Part shown: positions 9,361 through 16,737 of the stretch, piece by piece
How the letters are laid out: every line of letters starts with the position of its first letter
Numbering within the stretch: position 1 is the stretch's first letter
Made by a program: the position numbers and the translations under genes
Notes under the pieces: model-generated
Databases searched by the model: none
What the model saw: the letters and a program-made list of their open reading frames with translations, nothing else
What the model was told of the DNA's origin: nothing
DNA from: Aquipuribacter nitratireducens
Lineage (GTDB): Bacteria; Actinomycetota; Actinomycetes; Actinomycetales; JBBAYJ01
Reading direction: 5' to 3'
DNA length: 64,000 nt
NCBI RefSeq assembly: GCF_037860835.1
Contig: NZ_JBBEOG010000003.1
Span: forward strand, 372,001-436,000

Positions 9361-9392
9361 GCGGGTGGCGCGGTCGCGGCCGCGCCACCCGC
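9361..9392 (+). terminator. Strong 13-bp stem-loop between gluB and gluC
   Basis: GCGGGTGGCGCGG, loop TCGCGG, CCGCGCCACCCGC: a perfect stem 10 nt after the gluB stop. It has no T-run. Its place inside the operon suggests partial termination or protection of the gluAB part of the message. Confidence 0.6.
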
Positions 9393-9426
9393 TGCTGAAC
9401 GTGTCCGGCCGAGAGGAGTACGCCGC

Positions 9427-10077
9427 GTGAGTGTGCTGGTCGACAACATCGACCTGTTCTGGGAGGGCTTCCTCCGCTCGCTCGAGATCATCGTGTTCGC
9501 CCTCGTCGGCTCCCTGGTGCTCGGCACGGTGCTCGCGATGATGCGGGTCTCCCCGGCTCCCCCGCTGCAGCGGTTCGGCTCGCTGTACGTGGCGCTGGTC
9601 CGGAACAGCCCGCTGACGGTCATGCTCTTCTTCACGGCCTTCGTGCTCCCGGCGCTCGGCTTCAACGCGGAGTTCTTCTGGCTCGGGGTCCTCGGGCTGT
9701 CGCTCTACACGGCGGGCTTCGTGTGCGAGGCGATCCGCTCGGGCATCAACGCCGTGCCGGCCGGTCAGGCGGAGGCCGCCCGCTCCATCGGGCTGACCTT
9801 CGGCCAGTCGCTCGGGCAGGTGATCATGCCGCAGGCGTTCCGGTCGGTCGTGCCACCGCTCGGCAGCGTCATCATCGCCATGCAGAAGAACTCGGCCATC
9901 CTCGGCGTCTTCGGCGTGGGCGGTGACCTGCTGAGCGTCGGGAACCGGCTCATCAGCGCCCAGGGCTTCGCGGTGTCCGTCGTGTTCCTCGGCGTGTGGG
10001 TCGGCTACCTCGCCATCACGCTGCCGACCGGTGCCCTGCTCGGGCTCCTCGAGCGGAAGGTGGCGATCGTCCGATGA
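9427..10077 (+). CDS. gluC: Glutamate-type ABC transporter permease
   Basis: A 216-residue membrane protein of the HisMQ/GluC family. Hydrophobic segments are visible around residues 15-40, 55-80, 85-110 and near the C-terminus. The ABC-coupling EAA region reads EAARSIGLTFGQSLGQVIMP. It pairs with GluD to form the channel driven by GluA. The start is GTG at 9427, preceded by GAGAGGAG about 7 nt upstream. Its TGA overlaps the gluD ATG (ATGA), indicating translational coupling. Confidence 0.9.
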   Translation: MSVLVDNIDLFWEGFLRSLEIIVFALVGSLVLGTVLAMMRVSPAPPLQRFGSLYVALVRNSPLTVMLFFTAFVLPALGFNAEFFWLGVLGLSLYTAGFVCEAIRSGINAVPAGQAEAARSIGLTFGQSLGQVIMPQAFRSVVPPLGSVIIAMQKNSAILGVFGVGGDLLSVGNRLISAQGFAVSVVFLGVWVGYLAITLPTGALLGLLERKVAIVR

Positions 10078-11132
10078 GCACGAGCGTCCTCTACGACGCC
10101 CCGGGCCCGAGGGCCCGCCGACGGTCGCGCATCATCTCCGTGGTCTCGATCGCCGTCATCCTCGGGCTGCTCGCCGCTGCGGCGTGGCGGCTGGGGCAGC
10201 AGGGTCAGTTCTCGCCCGAGCTGTGGTCGCCGCTCTTCTGGCCAGGTGACGACGACTTCGTCACCGTGTGGGGCCGGGTCGGTACGGGCATCAGGAACAC
10301 CCTGCTCGCCGCGGCTGCGGCGATCGCGCTGAGCCTCGCGATCGGGGTCGCCGTCACGACCACGCGGCTCATGCTCGGACGCGGCGGCCGTCTGCCGGTC
10401 GTCGTGCTCGTCGAGCTCCTGCGCGGCACGCCGGTCGTCGTCCTCATCTTCTTCTCCGGCAAGATCCTGCCTGCGCTCGGCGTGGGGCTCGACACGTTCT
10501 GGCAGCTCGTCATCGGGCTCACGCTGTACAACAGCGTCGTCATCGCCGAGATCCTGCGAGCCGGAGTCGCCGCGCTGCCACGGGGCCAACGCGAGGCCGG
10601 GCTCGCCATCGGTCTCACGAAGCGGCAGACGCTCCTCACCATCCAGATGCCGCAGGCGTTCCGGCTCATGCTGCCGGCCCTCATCAGCCAGCTCGTCGTC
10701 ATCGTCAAGGACACGTCGCTCGCCGGGATCATCCTCACCGGCCCCGAGGAGCTGCTCCGCATCGGCGAGCAGCTGCGCAACTTCTTCGGCAACCCCCTGC
10801 AGGTCGCCATCCTCCTCATCATCCTGTTCGTGACGATCAACGTCCTCCTCAGCCGGCTCGCCACGTACGTGGAGCGGAAGCTCAGCGAGTCCCGGTCGAA
10901 GGTGAGCAGCGACCTCGACGTCGACGCCGACCAGGTGGCCGACGCCACGACGGCGGACGACCGGCGCACCGACGCGGGCGACGCGTCCGGGCACGGGCGA
11001 CGCGTCCGGGCACGGCCCGGCGCGCTGAGCAGGCGGTCTCCCGCCAGTCGGCCAACTCAGTCGGCCAACTCGGTCGGCCCCGACGACCGGAGGGCCTGGC
11101 GGACCACCTCACCCGACAACCCGGGCGGGTAG
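10074..11132 (+). CDS. gluD: Glutamate-type ABC transporter permease with frame-extended tail
   Basis: A 352-residue inner-membrane permease with the EAA motif EAGLAIGLTKRQTLLTIQMP and a final hydrophobic segment VAILLIILFVTINVLL. The transporter part ends near residue 290. The rest is a charged, low-complexity tail. Within it a perfect 19-bp tandem duplication (10978-11015) shifts the frame by one base: with one copy removed, a TGA at 11026-11028 comes into frame and the protein ends at about 311 residues. As it stands, the frame runs on to 11132 and overlaps the 3' end of recX on the other strand by 76 bp. Its start overlaps the gluC stop. Confidence 0.88.
   Translation: MSTSVLYDAPGPRARRRSRIISVVSIAVILGLLAAAAWRLGQQGQFSPELWSPLFWPGDDDFVTVWGRVGTGIRNTLLAAAAAIALSLAIGVAVTTTRLMLGRGGRLPVVVLVELLRGTPVVVLIFFSGKILPALGVGLDTFWQLVIGLTLYNSVVIAEILRAGVAALPRGQREAGLAIGLTKRQTLLTIQMPQAFRLMLPALISQLVVIVKDTSLAGIILTGPEELLRIGEQLRNFFGNPLQVAILLIILFVTINVLLSRLATYVERKLSESRSKVSSDLDVDADQVADATTADDRRTDAGDASGHGRRVRARPGALSRRSPASRPTQSANSVGPDDRRAWRTTSPDNPGG
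10978..11015. repeat. 19-bp perfect tandem duplication in the gluD 3' end
   Basis: GCGACGCGTCCGGGCACGG occurs at 10978-10996 and again at 10997-11015. Because 19 is not a multiple of three, it changes the downstream frame and the stop codon of gluD. Confidence 0.95.
11046..11079. repeat. 13-bp tandem repeat holding the recX stop codon
   Basis: AGTCGGCCAACTC at 11046-11058 and 11059-11071, followed by a partial unit GGTCGGCC. The recX stop (minus strand, 11057-11059) spans the junction between the two full units. Confidence 0.9.
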
Positions 11133-11587
11133 CCCTTGCGCGCGAGCATGCCGACGAGGCGGTTGGCGGCGCGTCTCTCGTCGAGTCCTCGCAGGGACGG
11201 CAGTCGCCGCTCGACGAGCGCGGTGGCTGCGGCACGCTCGTCGTCACCGTCGAGCTGCGTGAGGGCGTCGTCGACGAGCGCGCGGTCGACGCCCTTGCGC
11301 TGCAGCTCGTGGGAGAGCGCCCGCCGGGACAGCCCCTTGCTGCGGTGCCGGGAGCGGACCCAGTCGTGGGCGAACTGCTCGTCGTCGATGAGCCCGACCT
11401 CGCCCATGCGGTCGAGCACGGCGTCGGCGACGTCGGGGGGCACGTCCTTCGCGAGGACCTTCTCCCGCAGCTGGGCGCGCGTGCGGGGCCCGAAGGAGAG
11501 CTGACGCAGCACGACGGCGCGGGCCACCTCCTCGGGCGGCTCGGGCGAGGAGCCGTCCGAGGAGGGGCGCGCGCCGTCGTGGGTCAT
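11057..11587 (-). CDS. recX: RecA regulatory protein RecX
   Basis: A 176-residue RecX protein that binds RecA filaments and inhibits or modulates recombinase and coprotease activity. The body shows the repeated three-helix units of the family: ARAVVLRQLSFGPRTRAQLREK, then DEQFAHDWVRSRHR and RRALSHELQRKGV. The N-terminal 20 residues are polar and probably disordered. It starts 11 nt after recA on the same strand, the usual recA-recX operon, so it should share SOS control. The ATG is at 11587. Its 3' end overlaps the extended gluD frame and contains a small tandem repeat. Confidence 0.93.
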   Translation of the reverse strand: MTHDGARPSSDGSSPEPPEEVARAVVLRQLSFGPRTRAQLREKVLAKDVPPDVADAVLDRMGEVGLIDDEQFAHDWVRSRHRSKGLSRRALSHELQRKGVDRALVDDALTQLDGDDERAAATALVERRLPSLRGLDERRAANRLVGMLARKGYPPGLSGEVVRQALRSSGPTELAD

Positions 11588-11598
11588 GCGGTGCCGGC

Positions 11599-12648
11599 TC
11601 AGAACTCCACCGGTACGTCGGTGACGGCGGGCCTGTCGACCTTCGCGCCGACACCGAGCTTCTCCTTGATCTTCTTCTCGAGCTCGTCGGCGAGGTCGGG
11701 GTTGTCGCGGAGGAACGCCCGGGCGTTCTCCTTGCCCTGCCCGAGCTGGTCGCCCTCGTACGTGTACCAGGCGCCGGCCTTGCGGACGAAGCCGTGCTGC
11801 ACGCCCATGTCGATGAGCCCGCCCTCACGACTGATGCCCGTGCCGTAGAGGATGTCGAACTCGGCGAGCTTGAACGGCGCGGCGAGCTTGTTCTTGACGA
11901 TCTTGGCCTTGGTCCGGTTGCCGACGGGCTCCGAACCGTCCTTGAGGGTCTCGATGCGTCGGACGTCGAGACGGACCGATGCGTAGAACTTCAGGGCCTT
12001 GCCGCCCGTGGTGACCTCGGGCGAGCCGTAGACGACGCCGACCTTCTCGCGCAGCTGGTTGATGAAGACGGCCGTGGTCTTCGAGTGGCTGAGGGCGCCG
12101 GTGATCTTCCGCAGCGCCTGCGACATGAGACGGGCCTGGAGACCGACGTGGCTGTCACCCATCTCGCCCTCGATCTCCGCCCGCGGGACGAGGGCCGCGA
12201 CGGAGTCGATGACGATGATGTCGAGGGCCCCGGACCGGATGAGCATGTCCGTGATCTCGAGCGCCTGCTCGCCGGTGTCCGGCTGGGACACCAGCAGGGC
12301 GTCGGTGTCGACGCCGAGGTTGCGTGCGTACTCCGGGTCGAGCGCGTGCTCCGCGTCGACGAACGCCGCGATCCCGCCCGCCTTCTGCGCGTTGGCGACC
12401 GCGTGGAGGGCCACGGTGGTCTTTCCGGAGCTCTCCGGCCCGTACACCTCCACGACCCGCCCGCGCGGCAGGCCGCCGATGCCGAGGGCGACGTCGAGGG
12501 AGATCGACCCCGTGGGGATGACGTCGATCGGGGCGCGCGCCTCGTCGCCGAGGCGCATGACGGAGCCCTTGCCGAACTGCTTGTCGATCTGGGACAGGGC
12601 GGTCGCGAGCGCCTTCTCGCGGTCGCCACCGGGTGCGGGTGCGGGCAT
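11599..12648 (-). CDS. recA: Recombinase RecA
   Basis: A 349-residue recombinase for strand exchange and LexA cleavage. Walker A GPESSGKT, Walker [11 protein letters not shown], loop L1 [20 protein letters not shown] and the loop L2/ATP-cap region [17 protein letters not shown] are all present, so it looks fully active. There is no intein. The start is ATG at 12648 with GAGGTGA 5 nt upstream. An upstream extension of the frame to 12831 would run over the promoter and LexA box, so I reject it. It is followed immediately by recX. Confidence 0.98.
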   Translation of the reverse strand: MPAPAPGGDREKALATALSQIDKQFGKGSVMRLGDEARAPIDVIPTGSISLDVALGIGGLPRGRVVEVYGPESSGKTTVALHAVANAQKAGGIAAFVDAEHALDPEYARNLGVDTDALLVSQPDTGEQALEITDMLIRSGALDIIVIDSVAALVPRAEIEGEMGDSHVGLQARLMSQALRKITGALSHSKTTAVFINQLREKVGVVYGSPEVTTGGKALKFYASVRLDVRRIETLKDGSEPVGNRTKAKIVKNKLAAPFKLAEFDILYGTGISREGGLIDMGVQHGFVRKAGAWYTYEGDQLGQGKENARAFLRDNPDLADELEKKIKEKLGVGAKVDRPAVTDVPVEF

Positions 12649-12773
12649 CTGGTCACCTCGTGCGGGTCGTCTGCTGGGCACGGAGACGACGCTAGGCACC
12701 GCCTCCGACACAACCCTCGACGGTGGCTCCGGCTGTGGACGACCGGCCCGCCTCAGGCGCTGTGGACACGGCA

Positions 12774-12796
12774 ACCATAGGACGAACACGTGTTCG
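12774..12796 (-). promoter_or_regulatory. LexA (SOS) box and -10 of the recA-recX promoter
   Basis: CGAACACGTGTTCG at 12783-12796 is a perfect match to the actinobacterial SOS consensus CGAAC-N4-GTTCG. Three bases downstream on the minus strand lies TATGGT (12774-12779), a TANNNT -10. LexA bound here would block polymerase. It lies about 130 bp upstream of the recA ATG. Confidence 0.88.
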
Positions 12797-12846
12797 ACGC
12801 GGGACGCGACACGTGCGGCGTGTCGCGCCATCGACCACCGGAAGAC

Positions 12847-13689
12847 CTACCGCAGGAGCAGCGACCGCAGCCGTCGCTCCGTCACGGCCACCCCGGCGAG
12901 ACCGAGCCCGACGAGCACCGCCGCGTGCCCGAGCAGCCCCCAGCCGAGGTCCTCCAGCGCGCACCCCCGCAGCAGGGCGACGCCGTGGTAGAGCGGGGAG
13001 AGCTGCACGAGCCACGCCACCGAGGTCGGGTACGTCGACACCGGGTAGAAGGTCGCCGAGAACAGGAACAGCGGCACGATCGCGATCTGGACGACGTCGA
13101 GGTCCTGCCAGCTGCGCATGTACGTCGTCACCGCCATCCCGACGCTCGCGAACGCCCAGCCGACCAGCAGCGCGGACGGCAGCATGAGGAGCGCCCACGG
13201 GGTCCGCACGAGGCCGGCGAGGGCGAGCACGACGAAGAAGGCGGCGGCATACAGCGAGCCCCGCACGAGCGCCCACGACGTCTCCCCCACCGCCACGTCG
13301 CGCGGCCCCAGGGGCGTGGCGAGCACCGAGTCGTACAGCCGCGAGTACTTCAGCTTGAAGAAGACGTTGAACGTGGAGTCGAAGACGGCGCCGTTCATCG
13401 CCGCGCTCGCCATGAGCGCCGGAGCGACGAAGAGCGCGTACGGCACCAGGCGACCGGAGTCGGTCGTGACGTCGCCGACCAGCTGCCCGAGACCGATCCC
13501 GAGGCCGAACAGGTACATGACGGGCTCGACGAACCCCGAGAGCAGGAGGAGCCACGCGCGGCGGTAGGCCCGCATGTTCCGCTCGAGCAGGCTCATGGCG
13601 CGAGGCGGCGGGCCGCTCGGGAGCAGGCGACCCAGCACGCCGTAGGCCGGCACCGGGGGCCGGGTCGGCGGCACGACGGGCGCGCTCAC
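12847..13689 (-). CDS. ABC-2 type exporter permease (second of pair)
   Basis: A 280-residue membrane protein of the DrrB/ABC-2 family: a cytoplasmic N-terminus (ERNMRAYRRAWLLLLSGFVEP) and about six hydrophobic segments, including LVPYALFVAPALMASAAM, FFVVLALAGL and IAIVPLFLFSATFYPVSTYP. The last is the typical ABC-2 signature region. With its partner it probably forms an export channel for a lipid, drug or polymer. The GTG at 13689 overlaps the stop of the upstream permease (GTGA). The best candidate ATPase lies at 15766-16737, separated by a lipoprotein gene of opposite orientation. Confidence 0.85.
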   Translation of the reverse strand: MSAPVVPPTRPPVPAYGVLGRLLPSGPPPRAMSLLERNMRAYRRAWLLLLSGFVEPVMYLFGLGIGLGQLVGDVTTDSGRLVPYALFVAPALMASAAMNGAVFDSTFNVFFKLKYSRLYDSVLATPLGPRDVAVGETSWALVRGSLYAAAFFVVLALAGLVRTPWALLMLPSALLVGWAFASVGMAVTTYMRSWQDLDVVQIAIVPLFLFSATFYPVSTYPTSVAWLVQLSPLYHGVALLRGCALEDLGWGLLGHAAVLVGLGLAGVAVTERRLRSLLLR

Positions 13690-14519
13690 GTGAGCCGCCG
13701 GGTGTACGTGCGGAGCGCGACGAGCAGGCCGGCGACCACCCACGCGACGAGGTAGGCGACGTGGCCCGCGACGACCAGCGGCGCCGGCGCGAGACCGAGC
13801 GTGGCGGCGCGGGCGAGCTCGACACCGTGCCACAGGGGCGTGAGCCACACGACGGGCTGCAGGAGGCCCGGCAGGTCCGCGACGGGGAAGAAGACCCCGG
13901 CGAACAGGAACATCGGGATGAGGGCGAAGCGCAGGAGCAGGGCGAAGGAGGTGTCGTTCGACACCGTCGCGGAGTACGCCGCGATGGGGAGGGCGAACGC
14001 CGTGCCCGTGAGCAGCCCCACGAGCACCGCGAGCGGGGCCCACGGCCACGCGACCAGTCCGAGCGCCGCCATGACGGCGAAGAACGGCACGATCGTGACG
14101 GCGAGGCGGACGGCGATGAAGACCATGTGCCCGACGAGCACGTCGCGCACCCGAAGCGGCGAGGCGAGCTGGGCGTGGTACTGCCGCTGCCACTTGATGG
14201 CCCCGAGGACCGGCCACGCCGACTCCCCGAAGCCCGACTGCATGGCGGAGGCGACGAGGACGCCCGGGGCCACGTAGGCGGCGTACGGCACGCCGCCGGG
14301 GGCGTCCCCGCCGGCGTCGACGAGCGTCCCGAGCCCGAAGCCCAGGCCGACGAGGTACAGCAGCGGCTCGAGCACCGAGCGGGCGACGAGGGAACGCCAC
14401 CAGGCCCGGGACAGCACGAACCAGTAGGCGGCGGCGCGCCACCACAGCAGCCGGGTCGGGTGCGACGGCGTCGGCGACTGCGATCGCCGGATCGTTCCCG
14501 GCGCCCCCTCGGCCGACAT
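13686..14519 (-). CDS. ABC-2 type exporter permease (first of pair)
   Basis: A 277-residue membrane protein of the same ABC-2 family: VLEPLLYLVGLGFGLGTLVD near the N-terminus, then YAAYVAPGVLVASAMQ and LIPMFLFAGVFFPVADLP. The ATG at 14519 has GGAGG 5 nt upstream. A TAGCCT hexamer at 14548-14553 (minus strand) is a plausible -10 for a short leader. It diverges from the binding lipoprotein gene, with 132 bp between the starts. It is translationally coupled to the second permease, and the two probably heterodimerise. The substrate is unknown. Confidence 0.85.
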   Translation of the reverse strand: MSAEGAPGTIRRSQSPTPSHPTRLLWWRAAAYWFVLSRAWWRSLVARSVLEPLLYLVGLGFGLGTLVDAGGDAPGGVPYAAYVAPGVLVASAMQSGFGESAWPVLGAIKWQRQYHAQLASPLRVRDVLVGHMVFIAVRLAVTIVPFFAVMAALGLVAWPWAPLAVLVGLLTGTAFALPIAAYSATVSNDTSFALLLRFALIPMFLFAGVFFPVADLPGLLQPVVWLTPLWHGVELARAATLGLAPAPLVVAGHVAYLVAWVVAGLLVALRTYTRRLT

Positions 14520-14601
14520 CGCACCCTCCACTCACCGATCGCCGCGAAGGCTAGCGCGGGGTCGCCGTGCGGGCTCTCCCCGATGAGCCGGCCTGGGTGT
14601 G

Positions 14602-14625
14602 GTAAACCTTCCCTCGCTTGTTTAC
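14602..14625. promoter_or_regulatory. Inverted repeat GTAAAC-N12-GTTTAC in a divergent promoter region
   Basis: Perfect 6-bp arms at 14602-14607 and 14620-14625 lie in an unusually AT-rich patch between the ABC-2 permease and the siderophore-type lipoprotein. Position fits an operator. It does not match the 19-bp DtxR/IdeR iron box. Confidence 0.45.
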
Positions 14626-14651
14626 AGCACTCTCGACGATCGGAATTCACG

Positions 14652-15734
14652 ATGACCGTGCAGACCCTCGCCCGCCGCGCCCGCGCTGCGGCGCTGCTGC
14701 CCCTCGCCGCCCTCGCTCTCGCCGCGTGCGGGTCGGGGGATCCCGACCCGGCCGGCACCGACGCCGTGGCGACCGACGCCGCGGTCGCGGACGCCGCCGA
14801 CGCCGCTGTTGCCGCTGACGCGTTTCCCGTGACGATCGAGCACGCGTTCGGCGAGACCACCGTCGAGAGCGCACCCGAACGAGTCGTCACGTGGGGCTGG
14901 GGCTCCACCGACGCGGCCCTCGCCGTGGGCGTGGCGCCGGTCGCCATCCCCCTCGCCGCCTACGGCGGCAACGAGGACGGGGTGCTGCCGTGGGTGGCGG
15001 AGGAGCTCGACGCCCTCGGCGCCGACACCCCGACGCTCGTCCCCGACACCGACGGCGTCCCGTTCGAGCAGGTCGCCGCCGCGCAGCCCGACCTCATCCT
15101 CGCCGTCTACTCCGGCATCACGCAGGAGGAGTACGACACCCTGTCGGAGATCGCCCCGGTCGTCGCCTACCCGGACGCCGCGTGGTCCACGCCGTGGCGG
15201 GACGTCGTGACGACCGTCGGGCAGGCGCTGGGCCGCAGCGAGCAGGCGGAGGAGGTGCTCACCGACATCGAGGCGCAGGTCGAGGCGGCGGCCGAGGCGA
15301 ACCCCGTCCTCGACGGCACGAGCGTCGCCGCCGTCGTCGACACGCCGGACGCCTTCTACGTGTACGAGCCCGCCGACCCGCGCGTGGAGTTCCTCACCGA
15401 CCTCGGCATGGAGGTCGCCCCGAGCGTCAGCGAGCTGTCGACCGGCGAGTCGACGTTCTTCTACACGCTGAGCCCCGAGCTCGTCGGTGGCCTCGAGAGC
15501 GACGTGCTCCTCGCCTACGCCGACTCCGAGGAGCAGGCGCAGGCCTTCCTCGACAAGCCGTACGCGCAGTCGCTCCCCCAGGTCGGCAGCGGCGCGGTCG
15601 CGCAGGTCGTGGGTCAGGACGTGGTCGCGTCGGTGTCCCCGCCGACGGCGCTGTCACTGCCGTACGCCCTCGACACCTACGTCGCGGAGCTCGTCGAGGC
15701 GGCCGAGGCCGCGCAGGCCGCCGCCGCCGGCTGA
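14652..15734 (+). CDS. Siderophore-type (Peripla_BP_2) binding lipoprotein
   Basis: A 360-residue lipoprotein: signal with LALAAC (C26), then an Ala/Asp/Thr linker to about residue 57, then a FecB/FepB-like binding domain. The family opening is visible in ITIEH-type VTIEHAFGETTVESAPERVV, followed by GVAPVAIPLAAYGGNEDG and PDLILAVYSGITQEEYDTL. It should bind a ferric siderophore or a similar chelate at the cell surface. No matching permease or ATPase is beside it; the neighbouring ABC parts are of export type. The ATG at 14652 has no good ribosome site. It converges with the ABC ATPase gene, 31 bp away. Confidence 0.85.
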   Translation: MTVQTLARRARAAALLPLAALALAACGSGDPDPAGTDAVATDAAVADAADAAVAADAFPVTIEHAFGETTVESAPERVVTWGWGSTDAALAVGVAPVAIPLAAYGGNEDGVLPWVAEELDALGADTPTLVPDTDGVPFEQVAAAQPDLILAVYSGITQEEYDTLSEIAPVVAYPDAAWSTPWRDVVTTVGQALGRSEQAEEVLTDIEAQVEAAAEANPVLDGTSVAAVVDTPDAFYVYEPADPRVEFLTDLGMEVAPSVSELSTGESTFFYTLSPELVGGLESDVLLAYADSEEQAQAFLDKPYAQSLPQVGSGAVAQVVGQDVVASVSPPTALSLPYALDTYVAELVEAAEAAQAAAAG

Positions 15735-15749
15735 GCCTCCCGGGGCTCA
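15732..15749. terminator. Small stem-loop between convergent genes
   Basis: TGAGCC, loop TCCCGG, GGCTCA. It overlaps the lipoprotein stop and lies in the 31-bp gap facing the ABC ATPase end, so it could act in both directions. It is weak, and there is no T-tract. Confidence 0.3.
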
Positions 15750-15765
15750 CCGGCCGGGCCCTCGC

Positions 15766-16737
15766 TCAGTCCACGAGGGTCCGGCCGGTGAGCCGGAGGA
15801 ACACGTCCTCCAGGCTCGAACGGCGCGGCAGCAGCGACATGGGCCGCTCCGGGCCCGCACCGAGCACGGCCGACGCGGTCGCGTCGGCGTCGTCGACGTA
15901 CAGCAGGACCCGGTCCGGCAGCACCTCGACCCGCTCCGCGAGCGGGCGCAGCGGCTGCGCGTACGGCTCGTGGTCGTCCGTGCGGTAGCGGACCTCGAGC
16001 ACCTCTCGCGTGCTGTGGCGCCGGATGAGCTCCTGCGGGCTGCCCTCGGCCACGTACCGCCCGCCGTCCATGACGACGAGCCGGTCGCACAGCTGCTCCG
16101 CCTCGTCCATGTAGTGCGTGGTGAGCACGAGCGTCACGCCCTCCCGCTTGAGGCGGTACAGCCGGTCCCACAGCACGTGCCGCGCCTGCGGGTCGAGCCC
16201 GGTGGTCGGCTCGTCGAGCAGGAGCACGTCGGGGTCGTTGACGAGGGCGCGGGCGATGGTGAGACGCCGCTTCATCCCGCCGGACAGCGGCTCCACGACC
16301 GAGTCCGCCCGGTCGGCGAGCTGGACGAAGTCGAGGAGCTCGTCGGCCTTCGCGCGGACCGCCGCGCGCGACAGGCCGAAGTAGCGGCCGTAGACGAGGA
16401 CGTTCTCCCGGACGGTCAGCTCCTCGTCGAGCGTGTCGCGCTGCGGGACGACCCCGAGGCGGGCCCGGATGCGCGGGCCGTCGTGGCGCGGGTCGAGCCC
16501 GAGCACGCGCAGCTCGCCGTCCGTCGGGTCCGAGACGCAGCCGATGAGCCGCATGGTCGTCGACTTGCCGGCGCCATTGGGCCCGAGGATCCCGAAGGAC
16601 TCGCCCCGGCGGACGTCGAGGTCGATGCCGTCGACCGCGACGAAGTCGCCGTACACCTTCCGGACGCCGCGTCCGTGGACCAGGACCGGTGCCGCGTCCC
16701 CGTCCCCGTCGATGGCCTCGTCCCCCGTCGCCGTCAC
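15766..16737 (-). CDS. ABC exporter ATP-binding protein (DrrA/NodI-like)
   Basis: A 323-residue ATPase with Walker A GPNGAGKST, Q-loop VVPQRDTLDEELT, signature LSGGMKRR, Walker B LLLDEPTTGLDP and H-loop TTHYMDEAE. The C-terminal 80 residues form the extension typical of DrrA-like exporters (EVLEVRY through SLEDVFLRLTGRTL). It most likely energises the two ABC-2 permeases at 12847-14519, although a divergent lipoprotein gene separates them. The GTG at 16737 overlaps the stop of the MFS gene (GTGA), so it is the last member of a coupled chain DUF3046-App1-MFS-ATPase. Confidence 0.92.
   Translation of the reverse strand: MTATGDEAIDGDGDAAPVLVHGRGVRKVYGDFVAVDGIDLDVRRGESFGILGPNGAGKSTTMRLIGCVSDPTDGELRVLGLDPRHDGPRIRARLGVVPQRDTLDEELTVRENVLVYGRYFGLSRAAVRAKADELLDFVQLADRADSVVEPLSGGMKRRLTIARALVNDPDVLLLDEPTTGLDPQARHVLWDRLYRLKREGVTLVLTTHYMDEAEQLCDRLVVMDGGRYVAEGSPQELIRRHSTREVLEVRYRTDDHEPYAQPLRPLAERVEVLPDRVLLYVDDADATASAVLGAGPERPMSLLPRRSSLEDVFLRLTGRTLVD

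Noticed and set aside
12649-12831. N-terminal extension of RecA
   Set aside because: It would read through the LexA box and promoter; a normal ATG with ribosome site exists at 12648.
14602-14625. IdeR/DtxR iron box in front of the siderophore-type lipoprotein gene
   Set aside because: The dyad has the wrong half-site and spacing for the 19-bp TTAGG-type consensus.
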